From CAZLMG01 sp964560765 (lineage in GTDB: Bacteria > Bdellovibrionota_B > Oligoflexia > Oligoflexales > CAZLMG01), in the NCBI GenBank assembly GCA_964560765.1, contig CAZLMG010000014.1, positions 1 to 64,000 of the forward strand: a DNA stretch of 64,000 bases. Reading direction: 5' to 3'. Position numbers and translations under genes: made by a program. This document shows positions 1 to 8,412 of the stretch, piece by piece (within the stretch, counting starts at the first letter, position 1; every line of letters starts with the position of its first letter). The notes beneath the pieces were generated by a model that saw only the letters and a list, made by a program, of their open reading frames with translations, was not told the DNA's origin and did not search any database.

Positions 1-488
1 TCAGCCATACTCGCGTGCCTTCAATTTCCGTTCCGAGCAAATCACTTGGGAATTGGCTAAAGGGCTAAGGCCAGCGTGCAGGGAATGGCGGCAGCGCACG
101 GCCACTAGTCTCCAGAAATTCGGGGAGTTACTCGTCCAACCGCTGCACAAGAGCCCACTTTACGCAATGTAATTTCTTAGCAGTCAGTTGTTCCTTCTGG
201 TGTTGCAGCCTTAGCGCGCGACAGCGCAAGCAGGGCTGCCATGCTACGCCAAAGATTTCTTCGGGATGGGGCGGAAACTCAAGGCCACCCTCGCCGCGAA
301 TTCTCCTGCGATCACAGCTCTGGACCGCAGCCACAACGCTTGGCGCTCGGATTGCAGCACTCCCCGCAATCGGCTTTGCTTTGGGCAACGAGATGATTTG
401 TACGTTTTGCTGGCTTTGGAGTCTATTCAAGTGCATTTCAAGCTGAATTTCCTCTTTTGGCCGGATCATTAAACATTGGGAGTATCAG
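1..488. other. Left-edge intergenic region
   Basis: I see no convincing gene here. Short overlapping open frames exist on both strands (for example 128-469 on the minus strand), but none has a ribosome-binding site, signal peptide or recognisable domain. The last stretch must carry the promoter of the gene starting at 489, but I cannot pick a clear -35/-10 pair. Confidence 0.5.
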
Positions 489-1244
489 ATGAAGATGATG
501 ATGATTGTGTCTCTAACCATTTCCGCCGTATTAGCTGCTAACTGCAGGATGACTAGCGGTGCGAACTCTTCGCAAAGTCTGGAGTCATTGCCTAGCTATG
601 GGTACGCCAAAGTGCTCATGGTCGTGGCTGAAGCGGCCGATGATCTTGAGCTCAGGTACTTCAGCGCCACTGTCCAGGGGATGAGAGGTATCGCGGTTGG
701 TGGAGATTCAGTTAGCGACACGTGGATCACGGTTATGTTCGACACAGTTGCCGCAAAAGCCAAATTTGAAGCTCTGGTGAAGAGTCGACCAGACAACTTT
801 CGTCGACTCAACGACCAATGGCTCTATATTCCCGGGGTCAAGGGAAATCCAGCAAAGAGCACATTACCTGTCCGCATGAAGCTCGGGGTTGTTGTTGGGA
901 ATATCCCGCTGTTGCCAGGTCCAGATGGCCCGGTAACGGATATTGAGAATGTATCAAACGCAAAAGATGATCTAGAGGCGAAGTATCCATTAAGCCTGAT
1001 TAAGGGCTTTAACGGCAGCGGTGTCGGCGGGACTTCTGAGTCTGATACTTGGATCTCGATCAATTTTGAAAGTGATCTGACAAAAGTAAAGTTCGAGCGA
1101 TTGATGGCAAGGCGCCCGAATCACTTCACCAAGATCGATGGCAAGTGGCTTTACATTCACTCTTTTGAGGGTATTGGAAATGGTCCGACTAGGATCTTCG
1201 TGCCGTTGAAGGTTGTAGTGATTGGGAGTATCGTCATCCAGTAA
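489..1244 (+). CDS. Secreted protein with two tandem repeats
   Basis: The 251-residue protein starts at an ATG with GGGAG six bases upstream. Residues 1-18 form a signal peptide; a Cys at 19 follows Ala-Ala-Asn, a poor lipobox, so lipidation is uncertain. The mature part is an internal duplication. Residues about 42-107 and 150-225 share the pattern GVGG(x)SxSDTWI, a hydrophobic strand, an F(E)-x-L-(V/M)-x-(S/R)-RP-(D/N)-(N/H)F block, and a W-L-Y-I ending. I do not recognise the family and infer no function. It is followed by a strong hairpin terminator. Confidence 0.8.
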   Translation: MKMMMIVSLTISAVLAANCRMTSGANSSQSLESLPSYGYAKVLMVVAEAADDLELRYFSATVQGMRGIAVGGDSVSDTWITVMFDTVAAKAKFEALVKSRPDNFRRLNDQWLYIPGVKGNPAKSTLPVRMKLGVVVGNIPLLPGPDGPVTDIENVSNAKDDLEAKYPLSLIKGFNGSGVGGTSESDTWISINFESDLTKVKFERLMARRPNHFTKIDGKWLYIHSFEGIGNGPTRIFVPLKVVVIGSIVIQ

Positions 1245-1269
1245 TTCGCAACTGCGAGGCGAAAATAGA

Positions 1270-1298
1270 GAATGGAAGCCGACATTAGGCTTCCATTC
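1270..1298 (+). terminator. Hairpin terminator after 489-1244
   Basis: An 11-bp perfect stem (GAATGGAAGCC / GGCTTCCATTC) with a 7-base loop lies 25 bases after the stop codon and is followed by CTCCTTGTTT. The T-run is weak, but position and stem strength fit a Rho-independent terminator. Confidence 0.7.
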
Positions 1299-1818
1299 CT
1301 CCTTGTTTCAGGGAAGTTATCCTAGTGCTTCACTGTGGCCCTGACAAAATTGCTAACCTTTCCAAATCTTCACAATCGCTTCATACAAAAAAAGAATTCG
1401 ATCTTAGTATGTACTCACAACAGAGGCATGTACACTTGAGCAGATTTTCAAATTTGACCGCAGTGGGGTCAAACCTCTGACACAAATCCAGCATCTGGTT
1501 GCGGCTGTTGACTGGATACCAGTTTTCGTTGCAACTTTACGATTGACTAAAACGCATCCCTGCGACGTTGATGCCGACACAGGCAGTGTAATCTGAAGTC
1601 GTCTCGACGGACTCAAACGAAATCACCCTCCCCGCCAGCTCCTGACTCGCCTTAAACTTGAAGAGTGCGAACACGCTTGTCGCCGACGCAAAGCCGCTGC
1701 TTGGCGACGCTGGGTTGCAGCTGCGCAGATTGGGCGACATATGCCGGCGAAAACGAGATATTGAGGGACCTGATCTAGTGTCCTCGAGGTCTTTGACTTA
1801 TCAACGGCTAGATCCGTT
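1299..1818. other. Non-coding stretch, possible gene remnant
   Basis: No supported gene. A minus-strand frame at 1537-1740 has protein-like composition at its C-terminus (ending in a short Thr/Ser segment with one Cys), but has no start signal and no recognisable family. It may be the tail of a decayed secreted-protein gene. Confidence 0.35.
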
Positions 1819-4122
1819 CTAAGGACCATTGAACTTGACGCGATGGTGCGTACCTGGCCGCACCGATATGGTAGTCCTCGAAGGTTCTTTGACGCCTTTA
1901 TAATACACCTCAAGTTTATACGCATATTTATAACCGGGCTGTAGCCCATCGGACGAGAGTACCCGTACTCCCCCGGTGGAGAAAGTCTGCTCTCCGTTCA
2001 CGAAAAGGAGCGCATCCTCTGGGAGTTCAACTGTAATGCTGGCGACGCCTCGCCCAAATCTCGTATCTGATGCATCATGCTGGTATCTAGGCAGGTCGAC
2101 CGGTCGATCGACCCCAAGCTCACTCACAGGTCCGGGTGTCGCGCTCCAAAGAATGCTAATCAGCCGCGGCATCGACTCATAGAACTCGTTGCGCCTAATG
2201 ATCTTGCGCGCGCCCGCTGCCGGGTCAAACTCAAAGCCATCAGAACCGGGCCGGCTGATGGATTGCCAGATGGTCGCACGAAAGTCTCGCAGGGTCCCGC
2301 TGCGCTCAACGTTACGACTGAAGTCGACTAGTTTTTGAGCGGGAATTCCCAGCTCTGCCGCCATCTCCAACAGACTCATCTCTGATTCCATGCGAAGTGC
2401 GGCCCAAAACATTGGCCTTGTTTCCGGCTCAACACCCACAGCCTGCCGATAGGCGGCTAAATACTGATCCTCGTCACGACCAAAGGTTTCTGCCTGAACC
2501 CTCGGATCCGATGGGTCGACATAGATCCGTGCGATTGCCTGCCTAACCTCTTGCGGGTAGGAAGACAACAAGGCATGGTAGCGTGCGACGTCGATCCCGT
2601 TGACAACACTAGTCTCCCAACGCATGCCTTTATAGTGGCAACCCCGGCAGGAGTATGCATTGACCACCTCGTTATCTCCGCGCGGAGTCAGGCTCTTTCT
2701 CAAGCTGTCTTTGACGATTTGCGTAGGACCCACCGAGGCAGCGTCACCAAAAATATTCTTCTGTGTAGCGAACAGTAGCTTGTCATTGCTGTCGGTCAAG
2801 GCATAGCCGTGTAAACCGTTGGGCAGACTGAAAATCATCTCGCCACCATCGTGTTGAAACTTCAGCTCCTCGCTGATTCGCAGTTCATTCCAAACATTGA
2901 GGCCGTTCGGCCCGAGCGGTCGGTTGAGCAGAGACTGTCTGCCGGAGCTGGCAGCGAAGTCGTAGCTCTTCCAGTAGGATCCGAAAGGCGTCGGATGGCG
3001 CTCAATTAGGCGATTGTGTTCAGAAACCAGAGACTTTCGAAATCCGAAGCGCTTGGCGAGGCCCATTTTTAAATTTTCGCTGACATCCACCCGAAGTGCT
3101 TTTTCCAGATCAAGCACGTTGTCGGGAATTCCCAGGACGTCGTAGTACAGACGGCCCTGCGATGCGGCGCCGATTAACCAATCACCGCGGACGATTAAAA
3201 TTCTTTCCGGCGCATACTGATCATACGCTGACTGACTAAATCCATATCTCTCGGTCGGCAGGGCAAGGGACTGATAGAGCTGCTCGATAGCCACCCACTT
3301 ATCATTGGTGAACACTAACCCGCCGCCTTTCTGCCAGCCGTAGTCTCGGATATCGATACGAAACACACTGCCGAGTGGGTCGATGGCCTGTGCGCGACGA
3401 ATAGCGCGGTTAGTTGAAAGATGATTCAGCAGTTCATTGAGGGCATGCCCGAGCTGATCGAGCTCGTTGCGGCTAACTCCCGTGCCATTGTCGCCTGCAT
3501 TGAAAAGGTGTGCAAAACTGACATAGCGGAGAAAGCTTGGCTGTTCACTGTCACCCTTCAGCTCATCCTGATGAGCACGGTCAACACACTTTCGAACATC
3601 TAACGGCGAGATCGTTCCTAGCTGGTTGACAGGACGACGCCCCTGCCAACTAGGAAATCCAGCCTTCCGCCACTGGCGCAAGATTTCAATTTCAGACGCT
3701 GAGACTTGAGCCGACTCGCGCTGGCCGGGAGGCATTTGGCCATTCTCGACTTGAAAGACCAATGCCTCAAGTTTGCCTGCTTGATTCACCATTGTCCAAT
3801 CGAGTATGTCGGGTAGCTGCGCATGACTGAGCTCTCCTGCTACATCGCTACTGTGACAAGACGAACAGTTAGTTTCAAAAACTTGCCGAGCCTGCTCGCC
3901 GATGGGCGGTGGCTTGTCACCAGTTAGACGCAAGGCGGGACCCAAGTTAGATGCACCGACCGACGGAGCCCTGCATTGGTCGACAAAAGCGCGATTCACG
4001 TTTTGGTCACCTGCATCCGATAGCCCGCTTTGCAACCGGTATCCGCGGCATGAAGCCAAAATCAACAACTGAGTCATCGCAATGAGGCATCGCCATGTCC
4101 AGCGGTTGAGCAAAGATCGCAT
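1819..4122 (-). CDS. Di-haem cytochrome lipoprotein with TIGR03000-like tail
   Basis: 767 residues, starting at an ATG preceded by GGAGGAAG. A signal peptide ends in the lipobox LASC (Cys25), so the protein should be a lipoprotein. Two c-type haem motifs are visible: CSSCH at 86-90, followed by MPPG at 130-133 whose Met could be the distal ligand as in class I cytochromes, and CRGCH at 492-496. The central 200-480 region is not recognised. The last about 75 residues (690-765) match the pattern of TIGR03000, a beta-sandwich domain known mainly from planctomycetes: V-x-L-P-x-D-A-x-(L/V)-(F/Y)-V-N-G, then T-G, LxPG, Y-x-Y. The role is inferred as periplasmic electron transfer or a peroxidase-like reaction. 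Confidence 0.8.
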   Translation of the reverse strand: MRSLLNRWTWRCLIAMTQLLILASCRGYRLQSGLSDAGDQNVNRAFVDQCRAPSVGASNLGPALRLTGDKPPPIGEQARQVFETNCSSCHSSDVAGELSHAQLPDILDWTMVNQAGKLEALVFQVENGQMPPGQRESAQVSASEIEILRQWRKAGFPSWQGRRPVNQLGTISPLDVRKCVDRAHQDELKGDSEQPSFLRYVSFAHLFNAGDNGTGVSRNELDQLGHALNELLNHLSTNRAIRRAQAIDPLGSVFRIDIRDYGWQKGGGLVFTNDKWVAIEQLYQSLALPTERYGFSQSAYDQYAPERILIVRGDWLIGAASQGRLYYDVLGIPDNVLDLEKALRVDVSENLKMGLAKRFGFRKSLVSEHNRLIERHPTPFGSYWKSYDFAASSGRQSLLNRPLGPNGLNVWNELRISEELKFQHDGGEMIFSLPNGLHGYALTDSNDKLLFATQKNIFGDAASVGPTQIVKDSLRKSLTPRGDNEVVNAYSCRGCHYKGMRWETSVVNGIDVARYHALLSSYPQEVRQAIARIYVDPSDPRVQAETFGRDEDQYLAAYRQAVGVEPETRPMFWAALRMESEMSLLEMAAELGIPAQKLVDFSRNVERSGTLRDFRATIWQSISRPGSDGFEFDPAAGARKIIRRNEFYESMPRLISILWSATPGPVSELGVDRPVDLPRYQHDASDTRFGRGVASITVELPEDALLFVNGEQTFSTGGVRVLSSDGLQPGYKYAYKLEVYYKGVKEPSRTTISVRPGTHHRVKFNGP

Positions 4123-4704
4123 GCTTCCTCCAGTAGTCGAGGCTTTGGTTATCAGAAGGTGACGAATCCGGGTTGAACACGAAAATTATATGTGCTGGCT
4201 GAAGCAATTCTAGTGCCGGAGGCACCGGGAAAACCCTTGCATAAAATTGCCGTGATATCAGACTAGTTCGTAAATGGCGGCGGCGGCAGTGCCGCTCGCG
4301 CTGGCGAGCGATCGCTAGACTTAACATAGATTTTGAGATGTTACCGAATATAGTGCCGCTGCAAATGGTTACAGATCTCAGTATTCTTCAGTAAACATGG
4401 AAAATCGAACGACGACGACGACTGTAGCGCAAGGGCTTGCGAATGGCTTGGCCTGGATTCGAAACTCCAGGCCGCGACATACATGCACTCATGGCCCGCT
4501 GTTTCGCCGCAGGCTATCACTCAGCCGAGCTAGCCATTTGCATACAAAAAATTCGACCACTTCGCGCGGAAAGCGGATCCAGGATGAGCGCGAGGCGTAA
4601 CCATCCTTCGAGGGATCTACTCGGCGCGGCATGTCTCTTGCTCCGACAACAGTGTCTGCCCATCGGGCATCTAAAAAAATCGCGTATACGTGAAGGGAAT
4701 CCAA
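4123..4704. other. Divergent intergenic region
   Basis: This 580-base spacer separates the minus-strand cytochrome gene from the plus-strand repeat lipoprotein and must hold both promoters. A GC-rich 7-bp hairpin at 4293-4310 has no T-run. I see no supported small gene. Confidence 0.5.
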
Positions 4705-5559
4705 ATGATTCGTAACATCGTCTCTTTAGTATTCATGGCGAACCTCATTGCATGCAACACAATCAACGGCTCGCAGTCTTCAGTGAGCACTGATCTTCAA
4801 AATGGAGAGGCTTCCAAACATCTCTTTAGCCTCGACCAAAGATCTGCCGAAGCCCTGTACACCGCGCTCAATATCGAAGCCGTTCGCCGAGGTTTTGATT
4901 CAGTGAAACACTTTGACGACCAAGTAGCCATTACCTGCGTGGAGAACAGCAATCTGAAGTCCAAAGGTTATAACTGCTCCGCGGACACTGACCAGCCGCT
5001 CTTTCGGCTGAGCGGGTATCCAGCGCGGAAAATGTTTGAAAGCCTGGAAGTAGTCCCAAAGAGGCTTGGCTTCGAGACATCTAAAGATTTCTCCGGTCGG
5101 GCGCTAATTACATGCGTCGAAGCCAAAGCAGGTGCGTCGGCAACATACAAATGCGACGCCTCAACTCCTGAAGGGCCCGCCGTCGAGCTGGCGAACAGCT
5201 CTCTGCTTAGCCTCAAAGGAGAGGCGGCTAAAAACCTGTTCGGAGCCATGAGCGTCGATGGCATTCGCAGCGGTTTCAGCAACCAGAAGCGATTTGTCGG
5301 TTTGGCTAGTCTTGAGTGTGTAGAGTCCCATGAGAGTGCCACTTTGCTAATTCAATGCGAGGCCAGCTCCGAATCCGGAACGCCAGTTTTCAGATTGGGT
5401 GGCGAATCTGCGCGAGAGCTGTTCGCAGTGCTTGCTATCGACGGGGTTCGTCGCGGCTTTCAAACACAAAAGGTTTATGAGGGCAACTTGGAGGTGGTCT
5501 GTACCGAAGATCTTAGCCCCACCACCAGTTCCTACCATTGCGATGCGACGAGGCAGTAA
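4705..5559 (+). CDS. Lipoprotein of four C-x12-C repeats
   Basis: The start is taken as ATG 4705, with AAGGGA seven bases upstream, rather than the upstream in-frame GTG at 4690. The 284-residue product has a short signal peptide with lipobox LIAC (Cys17). The rest is four tandem units of about 57 residues (about 40-96, 99-155, 167-223, 227-284). Each carries A-x-x-(L/M)-(F/Y)-x-(A/S/V)-(L/M), a G-F about 10 residues on, and two Cys exactly 13 positions apart (78/91, 137/150, 205/218, 266/279), presumably disulfide-bonded. The family is unknown to me. The regular repeat suggests a surface-exposed binding array. Confidence 0.85.
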   Translation: MIRNIVSLVFMANLIACNTINGSQSSVSTDLQNGEASKHLFSLDQRSAEALYTALNIEAVRRGFDSVKHFDDQVAITCVENSNLKSKGYNCSADTDQPLFRLSGYPARKMFESLEVVPKRLGFETSKDFSGRALITCVEAKAGASATYKCDASTPEGPAVELANSSLLSLKGEAAKNLFGAMSVDGIRSGFSNQKRFVGLASLECVESHESATLLIQCEASSESGTPVFRLGGESARELFAVLAIDGVRRGFQTQKVYEGNLEVVCTEDLSPTTSSYHCDATRQ

Positions 5560-5617
5560 TCTGTGCATGGCACATGATATGCCTTGAATTCCTTCGAAAA
5601 GCCGTGCTAAGGAGTGC

Positions 5618-5647
5618 GCGCCCGCCGAGCTGCCATCGGCAGGGCGC
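5618..5647 (+). terminator. Hairpin terminator after 4705-5559
   Basis: GCGCCCGCCGA pairs with TCGGCAGGGCGC with one bulged base, followed by TTCCTTT. It lies about 60 bases past the stop codon and before the next ribosome-binding site. Confidence 0.6.
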
Positions 5648-5692
5648 TTCCTTTACAAGGAAGCCAAACAGACTTCTGAAAGGGGCCCCCCG

Positions 5693-6256
5693 GTGCAAGT
5701 TTTCAGCACGCTGCTTATGACGATCCCAATATGCGTCAGCCTCTCCTCTTGTGATCGTGTGACTGATCTGGGTCACGAACTTGCCGAGATTTCCACCAGC
5801 CAGCCTAATTCAGCGCCGAGCGTTCGTAACTGGCTGGACCGGCTAAGGCAGCTTGATCAGAGCCCCAGCGCTTATTACCCGGAGGGATTTGACTATGAGC
5901 TTGCCGTACGCCGTTTTCATGCGTTGGCAGAAATCCTACAGCAGACCCTCGGCGTTGCGCACATCACCGAGTCAGAGGAACTCATCCAAGACGCTTCGTT
6001 TCACAGCCAAATCATCTTCGAACTCGAAAACTCGGCCGTGGTCCTGGTGAGGCTTAGCAATTTTGGTGATTTGGTGGCGATGTCAGCAAACGCTGACCAG
6101 CTGACTCCATCAACGAAACGAGAGGTTTTGCAAACCATAGAGCACCATGGGTACCAAGTCGTACCGATGGACATTGTGCACAGACCTTACTCAGGTACAC
6201 AATACGGCGCTGGAGATATCACCACATGGTGGCGCCGATTTTTTGACTATCTATAG
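5693..6256 (+). CDS. Orphan lipoprotein sharing a segment with 13294-13782
   Basis: 187 residues from a GTG start with GAAAGGGG seven bases upstream. The signal peptide ends in lipobox LSSC (Cys20). I do not recognise the mature domain. Residues about 64-79 (bases 5882-5929) are nearly identical to a segment found, in a shifted frame, at the end of the gene at 13294. This suggests both derive from one family or that DNA was exchanged between them. The TAG stop overlaps an in-frame GTG of the next gene by one base, and the two genes are probably co-transcribed. Confidence 0.75.
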   Translation: MQVFSTLLMTIPICVSLSSCDRVTDLGHELAEISTSQPNSAPSVRNWLDRLRQLDQSPSAYYPEGFDYELAVRRFHALAEILQQTLGVAHITESEELIQDASFHSQIIFELENSAVVLVRLSNFGDLVAMSANADQLTPSTKREVLQTIEHHGYQVVPMDIVHRPYSGTQYGAGDITTWWRRFFDYL

Positions 6257-6318
6257 TGACTTTTTATTCAGCCTCATGCGATGATCGTATCATCACACCT
6301 AAGGTGAGCGTGGGCCTG

Positions 6319-7143
6319 ATGCGAAGTTATAGCATGTTTGGTCGCTATACGGTGGGCGGTACCTGGATCCTTAGCCTTTGGCTGGGAGTAGCCGCTGATG
6401 CCCGGCCCATTCCGCGAAAGCAGTGTGTTGCGCTTTTGGATGATTTCAACGAGCTTCCCAATCGGGAGGAAGCCGCCAAATCCGCCTTACGCCAGCTGGA
6501 AGCATCATGGGGTAGCGGTTCGCTCTTTGAGATTCAACAGAAGGCGAGTCTCGCCGCGATCCAAGAACACAATGCATCCGTACAAGCCGCTCTCGCTGCT
6601 CCTTTGCCGCCAATCAAAACGAAACTCGCGCGTCGCATCATCCAGGATCAGGCCCGCACGATTCTCGCTGAGGTTCATCAGACACCCTCCCACCGCTCTC
6701 AACATAAGTACCAAATCCGCGGCTGCAACGGCTATTGCTTTGGGCGAGCCGTCATCGCCCACATCGAAGCTCTGCGCCGCGAACTGCACCCTGAATCCAT
6801 CAAGAAGCTGTGGGCCATTGGTAGCATGCAAGGCAACAATGCCTTTCACGTAACCACGTTGGCGCCCGCGAAGGGCGCGCGCGGGATAAAATGGTGGTCA
6901 CTCGACGCGAACTCCAGCCAGCCTACCGATGTCAATCAATGGATGTCACAGCTTGCACAAATGTCCACTGACCAGCGTCTCATGTTTTTTGTCACCGATG
7001 GCTATCGCTTTAGTCCGCATGCAGATGTGTACTATAATGAATGGGATCTCTTTGGCACCTCGAGCAAGCAAGACTATTATGCGGGGTACTTTCTCGACTA
7101 TTTTCGGTACATCAAGCAGGGGCCAGATCCTGAGCCCTTCTAG
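6319..7143 (+). CDS. Secreted protein-glutaminase-like enzyme
   Basis: The frame opens at GTG 6256, but ATG 6319 (AAGGTGAG upstream) begins a normal signal peptide, about 28 residues ending A-D-A, giving 274 residues. The second half has the spacing of the protein-glutamine glutaminase fold (Chryseobacterium enzyme type, papain-like Cys-His-Asp). Cys140 sits in C-F-G-R-A at the start of a helix, His177 in F-H-V-T-T-L, and Asp196 in W-S-L-D. In the known enzyme these residues deamidate glutamine side chains of other proteins. The N-terminal about 100 residues could be a pro-region. The assignment rests on motif order and spacing, not on a search. A related cysteine hydrolase or transglutaminase-like enzyme is possible. 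Confidence 0.65.
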   Translation: MRSYSMFGRYTVGGTWILSLWLGVAADARPIPRKQCVALLDDFNELPNREEAAKSALRQLEASWGSGSLFEIQQKASLAAIQEHNASVQAALAAPLPPIKTKLARRIIQDQARTILAEVHQTPSHRSQHKYQIRGCNGYCFGRAVIAHIEALRRELHPESIKKLWAIGSMQGNNAFHVTTLAPAKGARGIKWWSLDANSSQPTDVNQWMSQLAQMSTDQRLMFFVTDGYRFSPHADVYYNEWDLFGTSSKQDYYAGYFLDYFRYIKQGPDPEPF

Positions 7144-7196
7144 CCATGAATGTTTCGCAAGGCATGATGACACCTCCGCCAAATCTCTAGCTCAAA

Positions 7197-7246
7197 TGTT
7201 TACAAAGTCGTAAACACTTGACTTGATTGGGATTTAGGCGCATTAA
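7197..7246 (+). promoter_or_regulatory. Candidate promoter with palindromic operator
   Basis: TGTTTAC-N6-GTAAACA at 7197-7216 is a perfect 7-bp-arm palindrome. It lies just before TTGACT (7218-7223) and, after a 17-base spacer, CATTAA (7241-7246). The placement fits a sigma70 promoter for the lipoprotein gene at 7304 with an upstream operator. The -10 match is weak. Confidence 0.4.
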
Positions 7247-7303
7247 GCCCCTCGCGCGAAATGCTTCCGCAAACAAACTGGCTTCAACAAAAGGATTCCG
7301 GCC

Positions 7304-7894
7304 ATGAGACACATGACAAAACTTATGATCACCAGCACCATTGTTTCACTCACCTTGATCACCGGCTGTGGCAAACACGAAGCAAGCGACTCCGCAGTAG
7401 AATCCCACAATGCGATTGCTGTAACGGCTATCGGCTCTCAGAGCTTCTACGGACCAGTCGCCGACAAACTCCTAAGGGGTATGTCGACATATGTTGGCGC
7501 CATTGCAACTGGCCGTGGGTACATGCTTCGCGGGTTGAATACTGCGCTTGAATGCACTCATGGCGGTGATTGCATCGTTTCTGGTCCAACCATTCAACGC
7601 GGTAGACTCATCATCGACTTTGGCTCCTACACCGTAGCTGCCAATAGCTCCGTGAAGCCAATCCAGCAGCAGCTCTATGAAGTTGTAGAGTCTGTGCAAG
7701 ACGGCGGAATTGGATCCAGCGGCTTCGCCAATCACTGGATCTGCCAATATGTTGAGCCCAGAACCGAATATAGTCGCAATGAATGCCTCAAGTCTGGGGA
7801 CGAACTACGTGTTGCTATCAGTTTCGATCAATTCAGCCCAGTACCAAGCCCAAGGACCTACTCAGCGACGTTGACCCTGGTTCCTGGAAGCTAG
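7304..7894 (+). CDS. Orphan lipoprotein
   Basis: 196 residues, starting at ATG with an AAAGGA about 10 bases upstream. The signal peptide has a clear lipobox ITGC (Cys22). The mature part contains four Cys and a predicted all-beta composition, with a C-terminal strand ending in a Y-S-A-T-L-T-L pattern. I do not recognise a family. The gene converges with the BLUF gene and has its own candidate promoter. Confidence 0.8.
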   Translation: MRHMTKLMITSTIVSLTLITGCGKHEASDSAVESHNAIAVTAIGSQSFYGPVADKLLRGMSTYVGAIATGRGYMLRGLNTALECTHGGDCIVSGPTIQRGRLIIDFGSYTVAANSSVKPIQQQLYEVVESVQDGGIGSSGFANHWICQYVEPRTEYSRNECLKSGDELRVAISFDQFSPVPSPRTYSATLTLVPGS

Positions 7895-7968
7895 GACATC
7901 TGAGCACCATGAGCAGTTGTATTAAGGGAAGCGCGATCCGCGGCAGTAAAGCTTGTTTTCCGCCCGCA

Positions 7969-8394
7969 CTAAGACCTAGCTAAGATCGATGCCGTGGCAA
8001 TCAATTCTTCTAGTAGCGCCATAGAAGCTTTCCCACCCAAAGCGTATGGGTTGAGCGTGGGGAATTCTGAGTACTTCAGTAAGGTAGATGTATTGACCTT
8101 TGCCAGGTTGACCTGACCCATCGTCCAGTTTGAAAAGCGGCGCTCCAAGATATCTTCAAAGAGCAGTATTTCCACGTCCTCATGTCGAGGGTCGGCAGCA
8201 ATTCTGTTATAGAGCCGTGATACTTCACGCCGGTTCCCCTCTAAAACCTGCATAAACACTTCACCGCTGTAGCAAAGAATACCAGTCACGCCAGCTGCTG
8301 GATTGTTCTTGCGCGATTGCACCAATATGCTCTCAATGAAGTTCCCGTCGATATCCTTGGAAGCGCGGCTAGCATAAAGCAAACGAACTAACAT
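7969..8394 (-). CDS. Short BLUF-domain blue-light receptor
   Basis: 141 residues, nearly all one BLUF domain that binds FAD. The photocycle residues are present: Tyr7 in R-L-L-Y-A-S-R, Asn31, Gln49 in F-M-Q-V-L-E-G, and Trp90/Met92 in F-S-N-W-T-M-G. There is no output domain, so it should signal by protein contact, as short BLUF proteins such as PixD do. It lies 18 bases after the stop of the GTP cyclohydrolase gene and is almost certainly in its operon. A MerR-like regulator 3.2 kb away is the obvious candidate partner. Confidence 0.95.
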   Translation of the reverse strand: MLVRLLYASRASKDIDGNFIESILVQSRKNNPAAGVTGILCYSGEVFMQVLEGNRREVSRLYNRIAADPRHEDVEILLFEDILERRFSNWTMGQVNLAKVNTSTLLKYSEFPTLNPYALGGKASMALLEELIATASILARS

Positions 8395-8412
8395 CGAATT
8401 GACTCCGTGTGG

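Noticed and set aside
128..469. 113-codon minus-strand frame near the left edge
   Set aside because: No ribosome-binding site, no signal or domain, Arg/Gln-rich composition; a competing plus-strand frame overlaps it.
4293..4310. GC-rich 7-bp hairpin in the 4.1-4.7 kb spacer
   Set aside because: No T-run and not placed after any gene; probably chance in a GC-rich stretch.
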